A DNA stretch of 64,000 bases. Source: Cohnella lupini. GTDB lineage: Bacteria > Bacillota > Bacilli > Paenibacillales > Paenibacillaceae. The notes below the pieces were generated by a model. The model ran no database searches. It was not told the origin of the DNA and saw nothing but the letters and a program-made list of their open reading frames with translations. Position 1 is the first letter of the stretch. Every line of letters starts with the position of its first letter. Both the position numbers and the translations under genes were made by a program. Positions 25,700 to 34,720 of the stretch are shown here, one piece after another. The stretch spans positions 372,001-436,000 of the forward strand of contig NZ_QRDY01000001.1 in assembly GCF_003386205.1 (NCBI RefSeq), given 5' to 3'.

Positions 25700-26713
25700 G
25701 TGACGGTAACCATTTACGACGTGGCACGCGAAGCTGGAGTTTCGATGGCGACTGTATCTCGCGTCGTCAACAACAATCCGAACGTTAAGCCGCAAACGCG
25801 CAAGAAGGTATTCGAGGCAATTGAACGACTTGGTTATCGGCCTAACGCGGTAGCCCGTGGTCTTGCAAGCAAGAAGACGACGACGGTCGGCGTTGTCATC
25901 CCCGATATCGCGAACGCTATATTCGCGGAGGTAGCGCGCGGGATCGAAGATATCGCAAATATGTACCATTACAATATCATTCTTTGTAATGCCGATAAGC
26001 GCAAAGACAAAGAGATTCGAGTCATCAACACGTTGCTGGAGAAGCAGGTCGACGGCTTGCTGTTCATGGGCGGCGCGGTAACCGACGAGCATATTCAGGC
26101 TTTCAAGACTTCTAACGTCCCTATCGTGTTATGCGCTACTACGGATGAGAAGGGCACGATTCCTTCCGTGGATATCGACCATGAAGCGGCGGCGTTCGAT
26201 GCGGTTAACCGTTTGATCTCGGAGGGGCATTCCTCGATCGCGATGATCAGCGGCACGCTGCAGGATCCGGCGAACGGATACGCTAGATACCAAGGCTATA
26301 AGCGCGCTCTGTCGCAAGCCGGATTACCTTACCGTGAAGAGTTCGTTCGGGTAGGGAATTACAAATACGAGTCGGGCATCGAAGCAATGCAATATTTCCT
26401 CGATCTACCTGAACGTCCATCCGCCGTATTCTCGGCAACGGACGAGATGGCTATCGGAGCAATCCATTGCATTCAAGACGCCGGTCTGAACGTTCCGGAA
26501 GATGTGTCGGTCATTAGCGTGGACAACAGCCGTATATCCTCGATGGTTCGTCCATTGTTGACGACGGTAGCGCAGCCGATGTACGATATCGGAGCGGTTT
26601 CCATGAGATTGCTTACGAAGCTTATGAAGAAGGAATCCGTCGAGAACGCCAAGGTGACGTTACCTCACGAACTAATCGTTCGTCGTTCCGTTACCGGGCC
26701 TAAAGGCAATTAA
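25700..26713 (+). CDS. ccpA: Catabolite control protein A (LacI/GalR family)
   Basis: A 337-residue regulator. The helix-turn-helix ([20 protein letters not shown]) and hinge ([14 protein letters not shown]) are almost identical to Bacillus CcpA, followed by a periplasmic-binding-protein-like core with [16 protein letters not shown] and DEMAIGAIH. CcpA binds cre sites together with Ser46-phosphorylated HPr or Crh and controls carbon catabolite repression. It starts with GTG 25700, with GGAG about 9 nt upstream. Its targets acsA and acu lie 2-4 kb away in the same window. An HPr-like protein that could be a corepressor is encoded at 40637. Confidence 0.95.
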   Translation: MTVTIYDVAREAGVSMATVSRVVNNNPNVKPQTRKKVFEAIERLGYRPNAVARGLASKKTTTVGVVIPDIANAIFAEVARGIEDIANMYHYNIILCNADKRKDKEIRVINTLLEKQVDGLLFMGGAVTDEHIQAFKTSNVPIVLCATTDEKGTIPSVDIDHEAAAFDAVNRLISEGHSSIAMISGTLQDPANGYARYQGYKRALSQAGLPYREEFVRVGNYKYESGIEAMQYFLDLPERPSAVFSATDEMAIGAIHCIQDAGLNVPEDVSVISVDNSRISSMVRPLLTTVAQPMYDIGAVSMRLLTKLMKKESVENAKVTLPHELIVRRSVTGPKGN

Positions 26714-26738
26714 TTCATTCGCAACGCTAGAATAGATA

Positions 26739-26780
26739 GCCCTGCTTCGGCGCTTCTGCGGCCGGTGCGGGGCCTCTTTA
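26739..26780 (+). terminator. Probable terminator after ccpA
   Basis: GCCCTGC (26739-26745) pairs with GCGGGGC (26767-26773), with an inner CGGC/GCCG stem, but the T-run is short (TTTAT). Confidence 0.5.
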
Positions 26781-26801
26781 TGATGATGTAGAGGAAGGAA
26801 G

Positions 26802-27509
26802 ATGACGATGACTTACGGTACGATCGGAATTATAGGCGCGATGCAAGAGGAGATTGAGCTGGTGTTGGCGCGCTTGGAAGATAGACAGACGGAGAAACAT
26901 GCGGGGATTGTTTACCATAGAGGAAGCTTTCAAGGCAAGAAGGTTGTATTGACTCGTTCTGGAGTCGGGAAAGTGAACGCGGCGGTATGCACGCAAGTGA
27001 TGATCGACCGTTATGGCGCAGATGCGATAATCTTTACGGGAGTGGCGGGCGCCGTCGATCCGCAGCTCGATATCGGGGACATCGTAATCTCAACCAGCAG
27101 CTTGCAGCATGATGTCGACGTAACGGCTCTAGGATTCCCTCGCGGCACGATTCCCTATCAGGAAGTGTCGGAATATCCTGCCGACGCCCGTTTGATCGCA
27201 TTGGCGGCGGAAGCAGGCCAGAAGGTCTTTCCGGACCGCAGCCATACGGGAAAGGTACTCTCGGGCGATCAATTCATCGCCGATCGTGCCGTCGTGAAAG
27301 CTTTGTACGAACAATTAGGCGGAGCTTGCACGGAGATGGAGGGCGCATCGGTCGCTCAAGTCTGTTACATGAACGATGTTCCGCACGTCATTATCCGTTC
27401 GATGTCGGACAAAGCGGATGGATCCGCCCACGTGAATTTCGCGGAATTCACCATCGAGGCGGCCAATCGCTCGTATGCGATCGTAGAAGAAATGATTAAA
27501 GCCATTTAA
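26802..27509 (+). CDS. mtnN: 5'-methylthioadenosine/S-adenosylhomocysteine nucleosidase
   Basis: A 235-residue purine nucleosidase that splits adenine from MTA and SAH, recycling by-products of methyl transfer and polyamine synthesis. It begins GIIGAMQEEIELV, the standard Pfs/MtnN opening, and has FTGVAGAVDPQLDIGD, SGDQFIADR, the adenine/ribose site CTEMEGASVAQVC with its catalytic Glu, and MSDKADGSA with the catalytic Asp. The ATG at 26802 is followed by a second in-frame ATG; the site GAGGAAGGAAG lies upstream. It occupies the position where motPS lies in Bacillus subtilis. Confidence 0.93.
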   Translation: MTMTYGTIGIIGAMQEEIELVLARLEDRQTEKHAGIVYHRGSFQGKKVVLTRSGVGKVNAAVCTQVMIDRYGADAIIFTGVAGAVDPQLDIGDIVISTSSLQHDVDVTALGFPRGTIPYQEVSEYPADARLIALAAEAGQKVFPDRSHTGKVLSGDQFIADRAVVKALYEQLGGACTEMEGASVAQVCYMNDVPHVIIRSMSDKADGSAHVNFAEFTIEAANRSYAIVEEMIKAI

Positions 27510-27522
27510 TTCGATAATATCT

Positions 27523-27566
27523 AAAAAGGCGTCGCTGGGTCGAATTCGAGCTGCGACGCCTTTTTT
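27523..27566. terminator. Bidirectional rho-independent terminator
   Basis: AAAAAGGCGTCGC (27523-27535) and GCGACGCCTTTTTT (27553-27566) flank an 17-nt loop. It separates mtnN from the convergent acuC. Confidence 0.85.
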
Positions 27567-28779
27567 AACCGATATGCTGAAGGGCGATCTCCAGATTCGC
27601 TTTGTTCTTCTCGGTAATTTCCGCTCTGCGGGGCATCGGCGTCCAAGAGTTTAAGTCGTCCAGCCAAGTGATGGGTAAAGGCTCGGAGTGCGTAGGTTTT
27701 GCGCTGATCGTCGGCCAGGCTTTCGGGAGTTGACCGCCATGGAGCTCCGAGTCTATGTTGGCTAGCAATGGGTGGTCGTTCATTTCCAGCCAGAGTAAGC
27801 TCCAGGCACGGGGGACGACTCTCCAATGGTCGTAGCCGCCTCCGCCCAGCGCAACCCATTTGCCGTTGGCGTACCGATCGGCAAGCCGATGAATGATTTT
27901 TGGCATTTCGCGATAGATTCTCATGCTGCAATGAATGTGCGCGAGCGGATCGAAAGCATGCGCGTCGCAACCGTGTTGGCTGACGATGATATCGGGGCGG
28001 AACGTACGTGCGGCTTGCTCCACGGCTTGACCGAAACATTCGAGCCAGGATTCATCCTCCGTATACGGCTCCATGGACACGTTAAGGCAAGCCCCGTAAC
28101 CAGATGAGTCTCCTCTTTCATGCGGGAAGCCGCTTCCGGGAAACAGGAATTTTCCCGTCTCGTGAATGGATAACGTGAACACCTCGGGTTCCGTATAGAA
28201 AAACCATTGCACGCCATCCCCGTGATGAACGTCCGTATCGATATACAAAACGCGCGCATTATACTTTTTTCTAAGATAGGAGATGGCGGCAGCCGCATCG
28301 TTGTATACGCAGAAGCCGGACGCGCGGTCGGGAAAGGCGTGATGCAAGCCGCCGGCCAGATGGAGGGCGCGATCGGCGCGACCGGACATCACGGCGTCGG
28401 CTGCAGCGATAGAGCCTGCCGCGACGGCTACGGCCGCTTCGTGCATGCCGGGAAAGTAAGGGGTGTCCCCGTCGGCGTCGAGGCCGTAGCGATCGGCTTC
28501 TCGTATCGCTGCGAAGCCGGGATGTTCCTTACTTAATTGTTCTACCGTATCTATGTAGTCCGCGCGATGTATCTCTCGTATTATTCGTTCGGTCTCGGCG
28601 TAGGAGAACTGCGCGATCATCCGGTCGTCTTGCAGTGCGCCGCTCTTGCGCAAGAGGTCTTCGGCTAGCTCCAATCGCACGGGATGGAAAGGATGATCAT
28701 CATGAAACCGGTAACGCTCCGACGCGTTATTATTGATCCATACGGTTCTGGAAGCCAGTGAGGTTCGCCTGCCTTTCAT
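27565..28779 (-). CDS. acuC: AcuC, histone-deacetylase-family protein deacetylase
   Basis: A 404-residue zinc-dependent deacetylase of the class I/II HDAC type. The metal and catalytic residues are in YIDTDVHHGDGVQWFFY, the Tyr/His region in VSQHGCDAHAFDPLAH and the glycine-rich LGGGGYDH. In Bacillus subtilis AcuC removes the acetyl group that AcuA places on acetyl-CoA synthetase. The ATG follows the acuA stop with no gap and no clear ribosome binding site, suggesting coupled translation. The intervening acuB gene of Bacillus subtilis is absent. Confidence 0.93.
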   Translation of the reverse strand: MKGRRTSLASRTVWINNNASERYRFHDDHPFHPVRLELAEDLLRKSGALQDDRMIAQFSYAETERIIREIHRADYIDTVEQLSKEHPGFAAIREADRYGLDADGDTPYFPGMHEAAVAVAAGSIAAADAVMSGRADRALHLAGGLHHAFPDRASGFCVYNDAAAAISYLRKKYNARVLYIDTDVHHGDGVQWFFYTEPEVFTLSIHETGKFLFPGSGFPHERGDSSGYGACLNVSMEPYTEDESWLECFGQAVEQAARTFRPDIIVSQHGCDAHAFDPLAHIHCSMRIYREMPKIIHRLADRYANGKWVALGGGGYDHWRVVPRAWSLLWLEMNDHPLLANIDSELHGGQLPKAWPTISAKPTHSEPLPITWLDDLNSWTPMPRRAEITEKNKANLEIALQHIG

Positions 28780-29412
28780 CTAGTACATGAAGCGTTGCCG
28801 AAAACGAACGCGATCGAATTGCTCGACGGAAGACAAGGGGACGTCTTTGCCGATACGAACCATCAGACAGTTGGCGGGATGCGCGCATATTTCCGGGTCG
28901 TCCGTCGCAAACCACACCATGCCGACCGACTTCATCAGCTTTTCCATCATTTCGCGATATTCCCATACGTTCAAGCCGCTGGATTCGAGATCCCAATGCC
29001 AATAATATTCCGTCGTGAATACGATCATGTTGTCTAATTGGCCGTTCTCGAAAGCGGCGGATATAAGCGCTTTGCCAAGTCCGAGGCTTCGGTAATCATC
29101 GGCGACCTCGATCGCTCCGAGTTCGACCAGGTCGAGCATTCCGCCTTCCGACCATCGTTCCATCTCGTCAGGGTAATGGAAGGTCACGTAACCGACGACG
29201 ACGTCCCCGTCGCGGACGGCGATGATTCTGCCTTCCGGCAACTCGGCTATCTCTATTAATGCTTGGTGCTGCTCCTTAGGTCTGCGGAAAGCGTCCAGCT
29301 TGGGATGCAACGCGAGCTTGGATAATGTTTCGGGGGGAACTGGTCCTTCTACGACCAATAATCTGCCGTTTCGATCTAAGGGATGGCGAACATAAGTTTT
29401 AATATGATTCAT
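28780..29412 (-). CDS. acuA: AcuA, protein lysine acetyltransferase (GNAT)
   Basis: A 210-residue GNAT acetyltransferase, the same length as Bacillus subtilis AcuA. The acetyl-CoA loop is DDYRSLGLGKALISAA (Q/RxxGxG/A type), preceded by VELGAIEVA. AcuA acetylates the active-site region lysine of AcsA, switching acetate activation off. AGGGAG stands 7 nt from the ATG. It is divergent from acsA across a 247-bp promoter region and is the first gene of acuA-acuC. Confidence 0.93.
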   Translation of the reverse strand: MNHIKTYVRHPLDRNGRLLVVEGPVPPETLSKLALHPKLDAFRRPKEQHQALIEIAELPEGRIIAVRDGDVVVGYVTFHYPDEMERWSEGGMLDLVELGAIEVADDYRSLGLGKALISAAFENGQLDNMIVFTTEYYWHWDLESSGLNVWEYREMMEKLMKSVGMVWFATDDPEICAHPANCLMVRIGKDVPLSSVEQFDRVRFRQRFMY

Positions 29413-29566
29413 ACCGTTCTCCCTTCAGACGAGCTAGAACTTCGATGTCCATTATATCATCAATGGGAAAGATGGAGGAACCGCTTGCGAGGGAAGCTAG
29501 TAAAATTTGTCCCTTTAATGGCGGAAAATGTCCGATTCCCCTGTGCCGAGCCGCATCGCGCTGTGT

Positions 29567-29572
29567 TATAAT
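29567..29572 (+). promoter_or_regulatory. Extended -10 element of the acsA promoter
   Basis: TGTTATAAT (TG-N-TATAAT) gives an extended -10 with TATAAT at 29567-29572. The -35 region 17 nt upstream is weak. The predicted start would lie near 29579, ahead of the cre-like site and the acsA GTG. Confidence 0.55.
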
Positions 29573-29606
29573 GTCAATGGCAGAGGAGAGCGTTTCCTCA
29601 AGATAA

Positions 29607-29620
29607 TGAAAGCGCATTCG
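29607..29620 (+). promoter_or_regulatory. cre-like CcpA site in the acsA leader
   Basis: TGAAAGCGCATTCG matches the cre consensus TGWAANCGNTNWCA at all but two defined positions. It lies about 30 nt downstream of the predicted acsA start, a roadblock position. acsA and acu are known CcpA targets in Bacillus subtilis, and ccpA lies 3 kb away. Confidence 0.5.
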
Positions 29621-29659
29621 AACTTGGATGCCCGCATTTCAATGGGAAGGTGATGAATC

Positions 29660-31384
29660 GTGACATTTCAATCAGACGAGAAATTGGCCGTCACGGCGAA
29701 TTTGTCCAACATGGCATCGTATGAAGAGGCGGTAAAGAGCTTTAACTGGGCGGATGTCGAGAAAGCATTTTCTTGGGCAACGACCGGCAAGGTTAACATG
29801 GCTTACGAAGCGATCGATCGCCATGTGGAAAACGGCCGCGGAGATAAGGTAGCGCTGCATTACAGCGACAGTCAACGAGATCAAAGCTACACCTTCGCCG
29901 AAATGTCGAGGCAATCCAACCGGTTTGCCAACGTGTTGCGCGAGTTGGGCGTAAACAAAGGCGATCGAGTATTTATTTTCATGCCGCGCACTCCCGAATT
30001 ATACTTCAGTCTCTTCGGAACGCTTAAAGTAGGTGCCGTCGTAGGTCCTTTATTCGAAGCCTTCATGGAAACGGCGGTTAGAGACCGTCTGCAGGATAGC
30101 GGCGCGGTTGCGATCATTACGACGCCATCGCTTCTGGGGCGCGTCCCTAAGGCGGAATTGCCGGATCTCAAACATATTATCGTGTTCGGAGATTCGGTGG
30201 AAGAGGGGAACGGTGTCGTTGATTTCAGCGCCGCCATGGAGAAGGCTTCCGATGAAACGGAGCTGACATTCCTCGACCGGGAAGACGGACTGATTCTGCA
30301 TTATACTTCGGGATCGACAGGCAAACCAAAAGGCGTATTCCATGTTCAGAACGCGATGCTTCAGCATTACCATACGGGGCGCGTCGTTCTGGATTTGAGA
30401 GAAGACGATATCTATTGGTGCACGGCCGATCCGGGTTGGGTCACTGGAACCTCTTACGGAATATTCGCTCCATGGCTTAACGGAGTAACGAATGTCGTAA
30501 GAGGTGGTAGATTCAGTCCGCAAGATTGGTATTCTACGATACAGAAATACAAAGTCACCGTATGGTATAGCGCACCGACGGCGTTCCGCATGCTGATGGG
30601 GGCGGGAGACGACGTAGTGAAATCCTTCGACCTCTCCAGTCTGCGTCACGTCTTAAGCGTCGGAGAACCGTTGAACCCGGAAGTCGTTCGTTGGGGCAAC
30701 AAAATATACGGTCAACGCATTCACGATACATGGTGGATGACCGAAACGGGCGGACAGTTGATCTGCAACTATCCGAGCATGGAGATTAAACCGGGCTCGA
30801 TGGGGCGGCCCGTACCGGGCGTTCAAGCGGCTATTATCGACGATCAAGGCAACGAGCTGCCGCCTTTCCGGATGGGGAATCTTGCTATTCGGACGCCATG
30901 GCCTTCGATGATGCGCACGATCTGGAACAATCCGACGAAGTACGCCGAGTATTTCCATATCCCGGGATGGTACGTGTCCGGCGACTCCGCTTATCAGGAC
31001 GACGAAGGTTACTTCTGGTTCCAGGGACGGATCGACGACGTCATTAACACCTCCGGAGAGCGAGTAGGCCCATTCGAGGTAGAGAGCAAGCTCGTCGAGC
31101 ATCCGGCAGTAGCCGAAGCGGGTGTTATCGGGAAACCGGATCCGCTCCGCGGAGAGATCATCAAGGCTTTCATCTCGTTGCGAGAAGGCTACTTGCCGTC
31201 GGATGAGCTTAAGGCCGACATCTCGAAATTCGTGAAGGAAGGCTTATCCGCCCATGCTTCCCCCCGCGAAATCGAGTTCAAGGACAAACTTCCGAAGACG
31301 CGCAGCGGCAAAATCATGCGTAGGGTGCTGAAGGCGTGGGAGCTTAATTTACCAACGGGAGACTTATCCACGATAGAAGACTAG
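29660..31384 (+). CDS. acsA: Acetyl-CoA synthetase (acetate-CoA ligase)
   Basis: A 574-residue ANL-superfamily enzyme making acetyl-CoA from acetate, ATP and CoA. Motifs in order: LHYTSGSTGKPKG (P-loop like), TWWMTETGG, GDSAYQDDEGYFWFQGR with the hinge aspartate, and PKTRSGKIMRR near the C-terminus, where K551 is the catalytic lysine and the expected AcuA acetylation target. Length matches Bacillus subtilis AcsA (572). It starts with GTG at 29660 after GGAAGGTG. It is divergent from acuAC, so enzyme and modifier share one control region. Confidence 0.95.
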   Translation: MTFQSDEKLAVTANLSNMASYEEAVKSFNWADVEKAFSWATTGKVNMAYEAIDRHVENGRGDKVALHYSDSQRDQSYTFAEMSRQSNRFANVLRELGVNKGDRVFIFMPRTPELYFSLFGTLKVGAVVGPLFEAFMETAVRDRLQDSGAVAIITTPSLLGRVPKAELPDLKHIIVFGDSVEEGNGVVDFSAAMEKASDETELTFLDREDGLILHYTSGSTGKPKGVFHVQNAMLQHYHTGRVVLDLREDDIYWCTADPGWVTGTSYGIFAPWLNGVTNVVRGGRFSPQDWYSTIQKYKVTVWYSAPTAFRMLMGAGDDVVKSFDLSSLRHVLSVGEPLNPEVVRWGNKIYGQRIHDTWWMTETGGQLICNYPSMEIKPGSMGRPVPGVQAAIIDDQGNELPPFRMGNLAIRTPWPSMMRTIWNNPTKYAEYFHIPGWYVSGDSAYQDDEGYFWFQGRIDDVINTSGERVGPFEVESKLVEHPAVAEAGVIGKPDPLRGEIIKAFISLREGYLPSDELKADISKFVKEGLSAHASPREIEFKDKLPKTRSGKIMRRVLKAWELNLPTGDLSTIED

Positions 31385-31404
31385 TCCAAGTCGGTATCGC
31401 AATA

Positions 31405-31446
31405 TAAAAAAAGGTTGAGCAGGAAAGCCTGCACAACCTTTTTTTT
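31405..31446. terminator. Bidirectional rho-independent terminator
   Basis: AAAAAAAGGTTG-GCAGG pairs with CCTGC-CAACCTTTTTTTT around AAAG. It ends acsA and the convergent PBP gene. Confidence 0.9.
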
Positions 31447-31462
31447 ATTGACATTATGTGAT

Positions 31463-34400
31463 TTATTGCGCTCCTGCTTTTACCGAGATCGGGGTCGTGG
31501 GCGGAGACTCCCCGGCAGGATTATTCGCCGTTATGCGGTACCAGCCCTCCGACATCGGCGCGATGTATTCGAACGTCGTGGCTTCCGTCGTTCCTAACAA
31601 TTTGTATTTCCCTTGTTCGGATTGGCTGTACCACACTTGATATTGCGTTACTCCTTCTTGGGCGGCGTTCGCGTTCCAGGATAGCGTAACGCCGATTTCC
31701 GTTCCTTGCGCGTTTAAGCCGCTTGGCGTCGTCGGAGTACCTTCGTTATTTCCGCCGTTTGGATCTACCGGGAACATTGGATCGGTGCCTTCATCAGGGA
31801 AATTCGGATCGACGTCGACGGATCCTCCGTCGGCCGAGATTTTCTCGCTTGGAGCCGACTCGTTACCCGCAACGTCCACCGCTGTCACGTAATAATCGTA
31901 TCCTTGGTTTGCGCTGATGTAATTAACGAACTTCGGATCCGCGCCTGTCGGAACGGATGCTTCGACTTTCTGGAAAACGCCTCCGTTGACGGAGCGATAC
32001 AGCCTATATCCCGCAACGTCCGACTGAGCAGATGGATGAAAGGTTATTCTCGCCAGGTTATTCAACGATTCCACGCTAATCTGCGATGGCGGATTCGGAA
32101 CGGCGCCGTCGTCCGCGCGCGGATCGATCTTGGAAGGCGCGCTTTCCGATGCGTCCTTAGGCAAGTAATAGGAGAGAGCTTTGCGCGCATCGGCGGATAC
32201 TTGGCCAAGCTTCGCTTGCAGCTCTTCGGTCAAGATATCAAGCGGAGCTTCTCTGACGACCATGACCGATTCGCGAAGAAGATCCTCCGGCGTTCCCGGC
32301 TGCGGCAAGTAATTGACGCCGTTGTAGGAGATGTACTTCACCTTCACGAGAGCGTCGTCTTCCTCCGTCGGAATGAATTTACGGTTGAAGATGTCGGTTA
32401 CGAGCTTGCCGGCCGCTTTCGTCAGATCCGTCGGCAGCTTGCCGCTTACGCTGGATACGGTCATCGATACGATTCCGTCCGGCTTGTCGAACGTTTTCGT
32501 CGGGAATAGCTCAGGCTTGGCATCGGTCACTTCGTTCATGATCTTGGCCCAGATGGAGCGCGCGCGCCCATGGCTGTCCGTCGACAACGTATGGATGGCT
32601 TTCTCGTAGCCTGCCCATACTCCGAGCGTAATGTCGGGAGTATAGCCTTCGAACCATACGTCTCCGTAATTTTGGGTCGTTCCCGTTTTGCCGACGATCG
32701 GGATGTTCTTATAGTTCTTGAATTGGGACATAAGCGACGTTGCGGTACCGTTGGTAACGACCGTGCGAAGCATATCCGTCATCAGATAGGCCGATTGCTC
32801 GGACACGATCCGTTTCGGATCCGCTTCGTGCTTGTATACGATTTCGTTATTGGCATCGCGGATTTCCTCGATCAGATAGGCATCGTTGAAAACGCCTTTA
32901 TTAGCGATCGCGGAGTAAGCATTCGTCAACTCTTCGACCGATACTCCGTACTTAAGTCCGCCGATAACGCCGGTTTGCGCTTCGTCGTCTTCTTTCACGA
33001 GGGTCGTAATTCCAAGGGAACGGGCGAAAGCCCACGATTCCTTGATAGTGACTTTATTCAAAAAAAGTTTAAGTGCCGGAATATTGTAAGAGTTATTGAG
33101 CGCTTGACGGGCGGTAACGAGTCCCGAGTAACGATTGTTGGAGTTTTTCGGGATATGGTAACCTCCGCCTCCATTTTTCAAGATGATAGGCGAATCGTCC
33201 AAGACGCTTCCGGGTTGGACTAGACCTTTGTCGATCGCCGGCAAGTAAGCGCCGATCGGTTTCATGGCGGATCCCGGTTGCCGCGTCATCTGCGTGGCGA
33301 AATTCATTTGCTCGATATGGAAATCGCGTCCTTCGATCATACCGAGAATGGCGCCCGTCTTCTGGTCCATCATGACGGCGGCGGTTTGTTCGACGCCTTT
33401 AACCGGATGGTCCGGAGCGAAGTTCTCCGGATTCTCCGCGACGTCGTGCATGAGGTTGTATACCTTTTTGTCGATCGTAGTCTTGACCTTGTACCCGCTG
33501 CGGAGCAGCTGCGCGCGCGCTTCCTCGATCAAGGTAGAATTTTCTTTTTTCTTCAAGTCCTCGGGCGTGAGGTCGGGATTATTCTTCAGAACGAGCAGCT
33601 CGGCTGCTTGGCGTTCGACTTCCAGCATGAGATAAGGATATGTATTGTAAGCTTTCTCGCTAGGCTTAGCCAATGAACCGTAGAGATCGAACGCTAACGC
33701 TTCCTCGTACTGGGCTTGGCTAATCTTGTGTTCTTCGAGCATGCGGCTTAGAACGAGCTTCTGCCGTTTTACCGCGCCGTTGAAATTCTTTTCGTTGAAG
33801 TCTCCTTTGCCGTTAAAAGCGGAGTACACGGAAGGCAGCTGCGGTACTCCCGCCAGATAGGCTGCTTGAGCGATGTTCAGGTCATCGAGATTTTTGATGC
33901 CGAATATGCCATTGGCTGCGGCTTTGATTCCATATACCTGATAACCGGAAGATCCGTTACCGTAAGGGATTTTATTTAAGTAAGCCGTTAAGATTTGCTC
34001 CTTGTTCAGAAAACGTTCCAAGCGGAGCGAAAGGAAAATTTCCTTGGCCTTGCGGCTGGAGGTTTGATCCAAGTTAAGGAATACGCGTCTTGCCACCTGC
34101 TGAGTAATGGTACTGCCCCCGGTTTGCACGCTTTCGTTAAGCAGTTGCTGTCTAACTGCGCGAAGCAAACCGTTAGAATCGACGCCGGGATGCGTGAAGA
34201 AGTTTTTGTCTTCGATCGCGATAACGGCGTCGATCATGATTTGCGGAATTTGATCGTAAGTAATCGGACGGCGGTCTTCTTCGGAGCGCAGTTGTCCGAT
34301 CGGACTATTATCGTTGAAATAGACGAACCCGGTAACCGCGTTCTCGTTGATCTTCTCCTCAATGAAGCTTCGGTCGCGTATCGGGTCGTCGCTGACGAGC

Positions 34401-34558
34401 GACGCGATGAATCCCGTTACCGCGCCTGCGCCGACAAGCCCGGCAAGCACGCCGAACAAGATAAGCCATAACACGGTAAAACCTGCGATTTTCCCCGCTG
34501 TCTTGAAACCTTCGCCTTTGCGTACCGGCGCGGAAGGGGGTTGTTTAGTATTAGACAT
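31463..34558 (-). CDS. Class A penicillin-binding protein 1A with fibronectin type III tail
   Basis: A 1031-residue bifunctional peptidoglycan synthase. A cytoplasmic start is followed by one membrane helix (about residues 22-48), the GT51 glycosyltransferase domain (about 75-260; EDKNFF with catalytic E116, GGSTITQQ) and the transpeptidase domain with SAMK (nucleophile S430), SYN (490-492) and KTG (624-626). After residue 790 come two fibronectin type III-like modules (YRLYRSVNGG, YQVWYSQSEQG) joined by an acidic Pro/Asp/Gly linker. This extra tail is common in Paenibacillus and may bind wall polymers. AAGGAGG precedes the ATG. Confidence 0.93.
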   Translation of the reverse strand: MSNTKQPPSAPVRKGEGFKTAGKIAGFTVLWLILFGVLAGLVGAGAVTGFIASLVSDDPIRDRSFIEEKINENAVTGFVYFNDNSPIGQLRSEEDRRPITYDQIPQIMIDAVIAIEDKNFFTHPGVDSNGLLRAVRQQLLNESVQTGGSTITQQVARRVFLNLDQTSSRKAKEIFLSLRLERFLNKEQILTAYLNKIPYGNGSSGYQVYGIKAAANGIFGIKNLDDLNIAQAAYLAGVPQLPSVYSAFNGKGDFNEKNFNGAVKRQKLVLSRMLEEHKISQAQYEEALAFDLYGSLAKPSEKAYNTYPYLMLEVERQAAELLVLKNNPDLTPEDLKKKENSTLIEEARAQLLRSGYKVKTTIDKKVYNLMHDVAENPENFAPDHPVKGVEQTAAVMMDQKTGAILGMIEGRDFHIEQMNFATQMTRQPGSAMKPIGAYLPAIDKGLVQPGSVLDDSPIILKNGGGGYHIPKNSNNRYSGLVTARQALNNSYNIPALKLFLNKVTIKESWAFARSLGITTLVKEDDEAQTGVIGGLKYGVSVEELTNAYSAIANKGVFNDAYLIEEIRDANNEIVYKHEADPKRIVSEQSAYLMTDMLRTVVTNGTATSLMSQFKNYKNIPIVGKTGTTQNYGDVWFEGYTPDITLGVWAGYEKAIHTLSTDSHGRARSIWAKIMNEVTDAKPELFPTKTFDKPDGIVSMTVSSVSGKLPTDLTKAAGKLVTDIFNRKFIPTEEDDALVKVKYISYNGVNYLPQPGTPEDLLRESVMVVREAPLDILTEELQAKLGQVSADARKALSYYLPKDASESAPSKIDPRADDGAVPNPPSQISVESLNNLARITFHPSAQSDVAGYRLYRSVNGGVFQKVEASVPTGADPKFVNYISANQGYDYYVTAVDVAGNESAPSEKISADGGSVDVDPNFPDEGTDPMFPVDPNGGNNEGTPTTPSGLNAQGTEIGVTLSWNANAAQEGVTQYQVWYSQSEQGKYKLLGTTEATTFEYIAPMSEGWYRITANNPAGESPPTTPISVKAGAQ

Positions 34559-34662
34559 GTAAGAAAGCCTCCTTCAACAAACAGAACTATTATAGCACAT
34601 TTAACCATCGTATGACTTGGACTCATCATAATTACGCGTGCCCCCGGAATAGGTTGCGCAAC

Positions 34663-34698
34663 AAAAAAGGCTGCCTCCGCAAAATGCGGAAGGCAGCC
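34663..34698 (-). terminator. Terminator of the ferritin gene
   Basis: GGCTGCC (34669-34675) pairs with GGCAGCC (34692-34698) with inner CCGC/GCGG; on the minus strand a TTTTTTGTT run follows. Confidence 0.85.
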
Positions 34699-34720
34699 AA
34701 TGTCATTCGGATGTCGGCGA

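Noticed and set aside
29474-29492. Second cre-like sequence near the acuA promoter
   Set aside because: Four mismatches at defined positions, too weak to claim.
31904-32509. A 201-codon plus-strand frame within the PBP gene
   Set aside because: Shadow of the PBP coding strand with arginine-rich, low-complexity composition.
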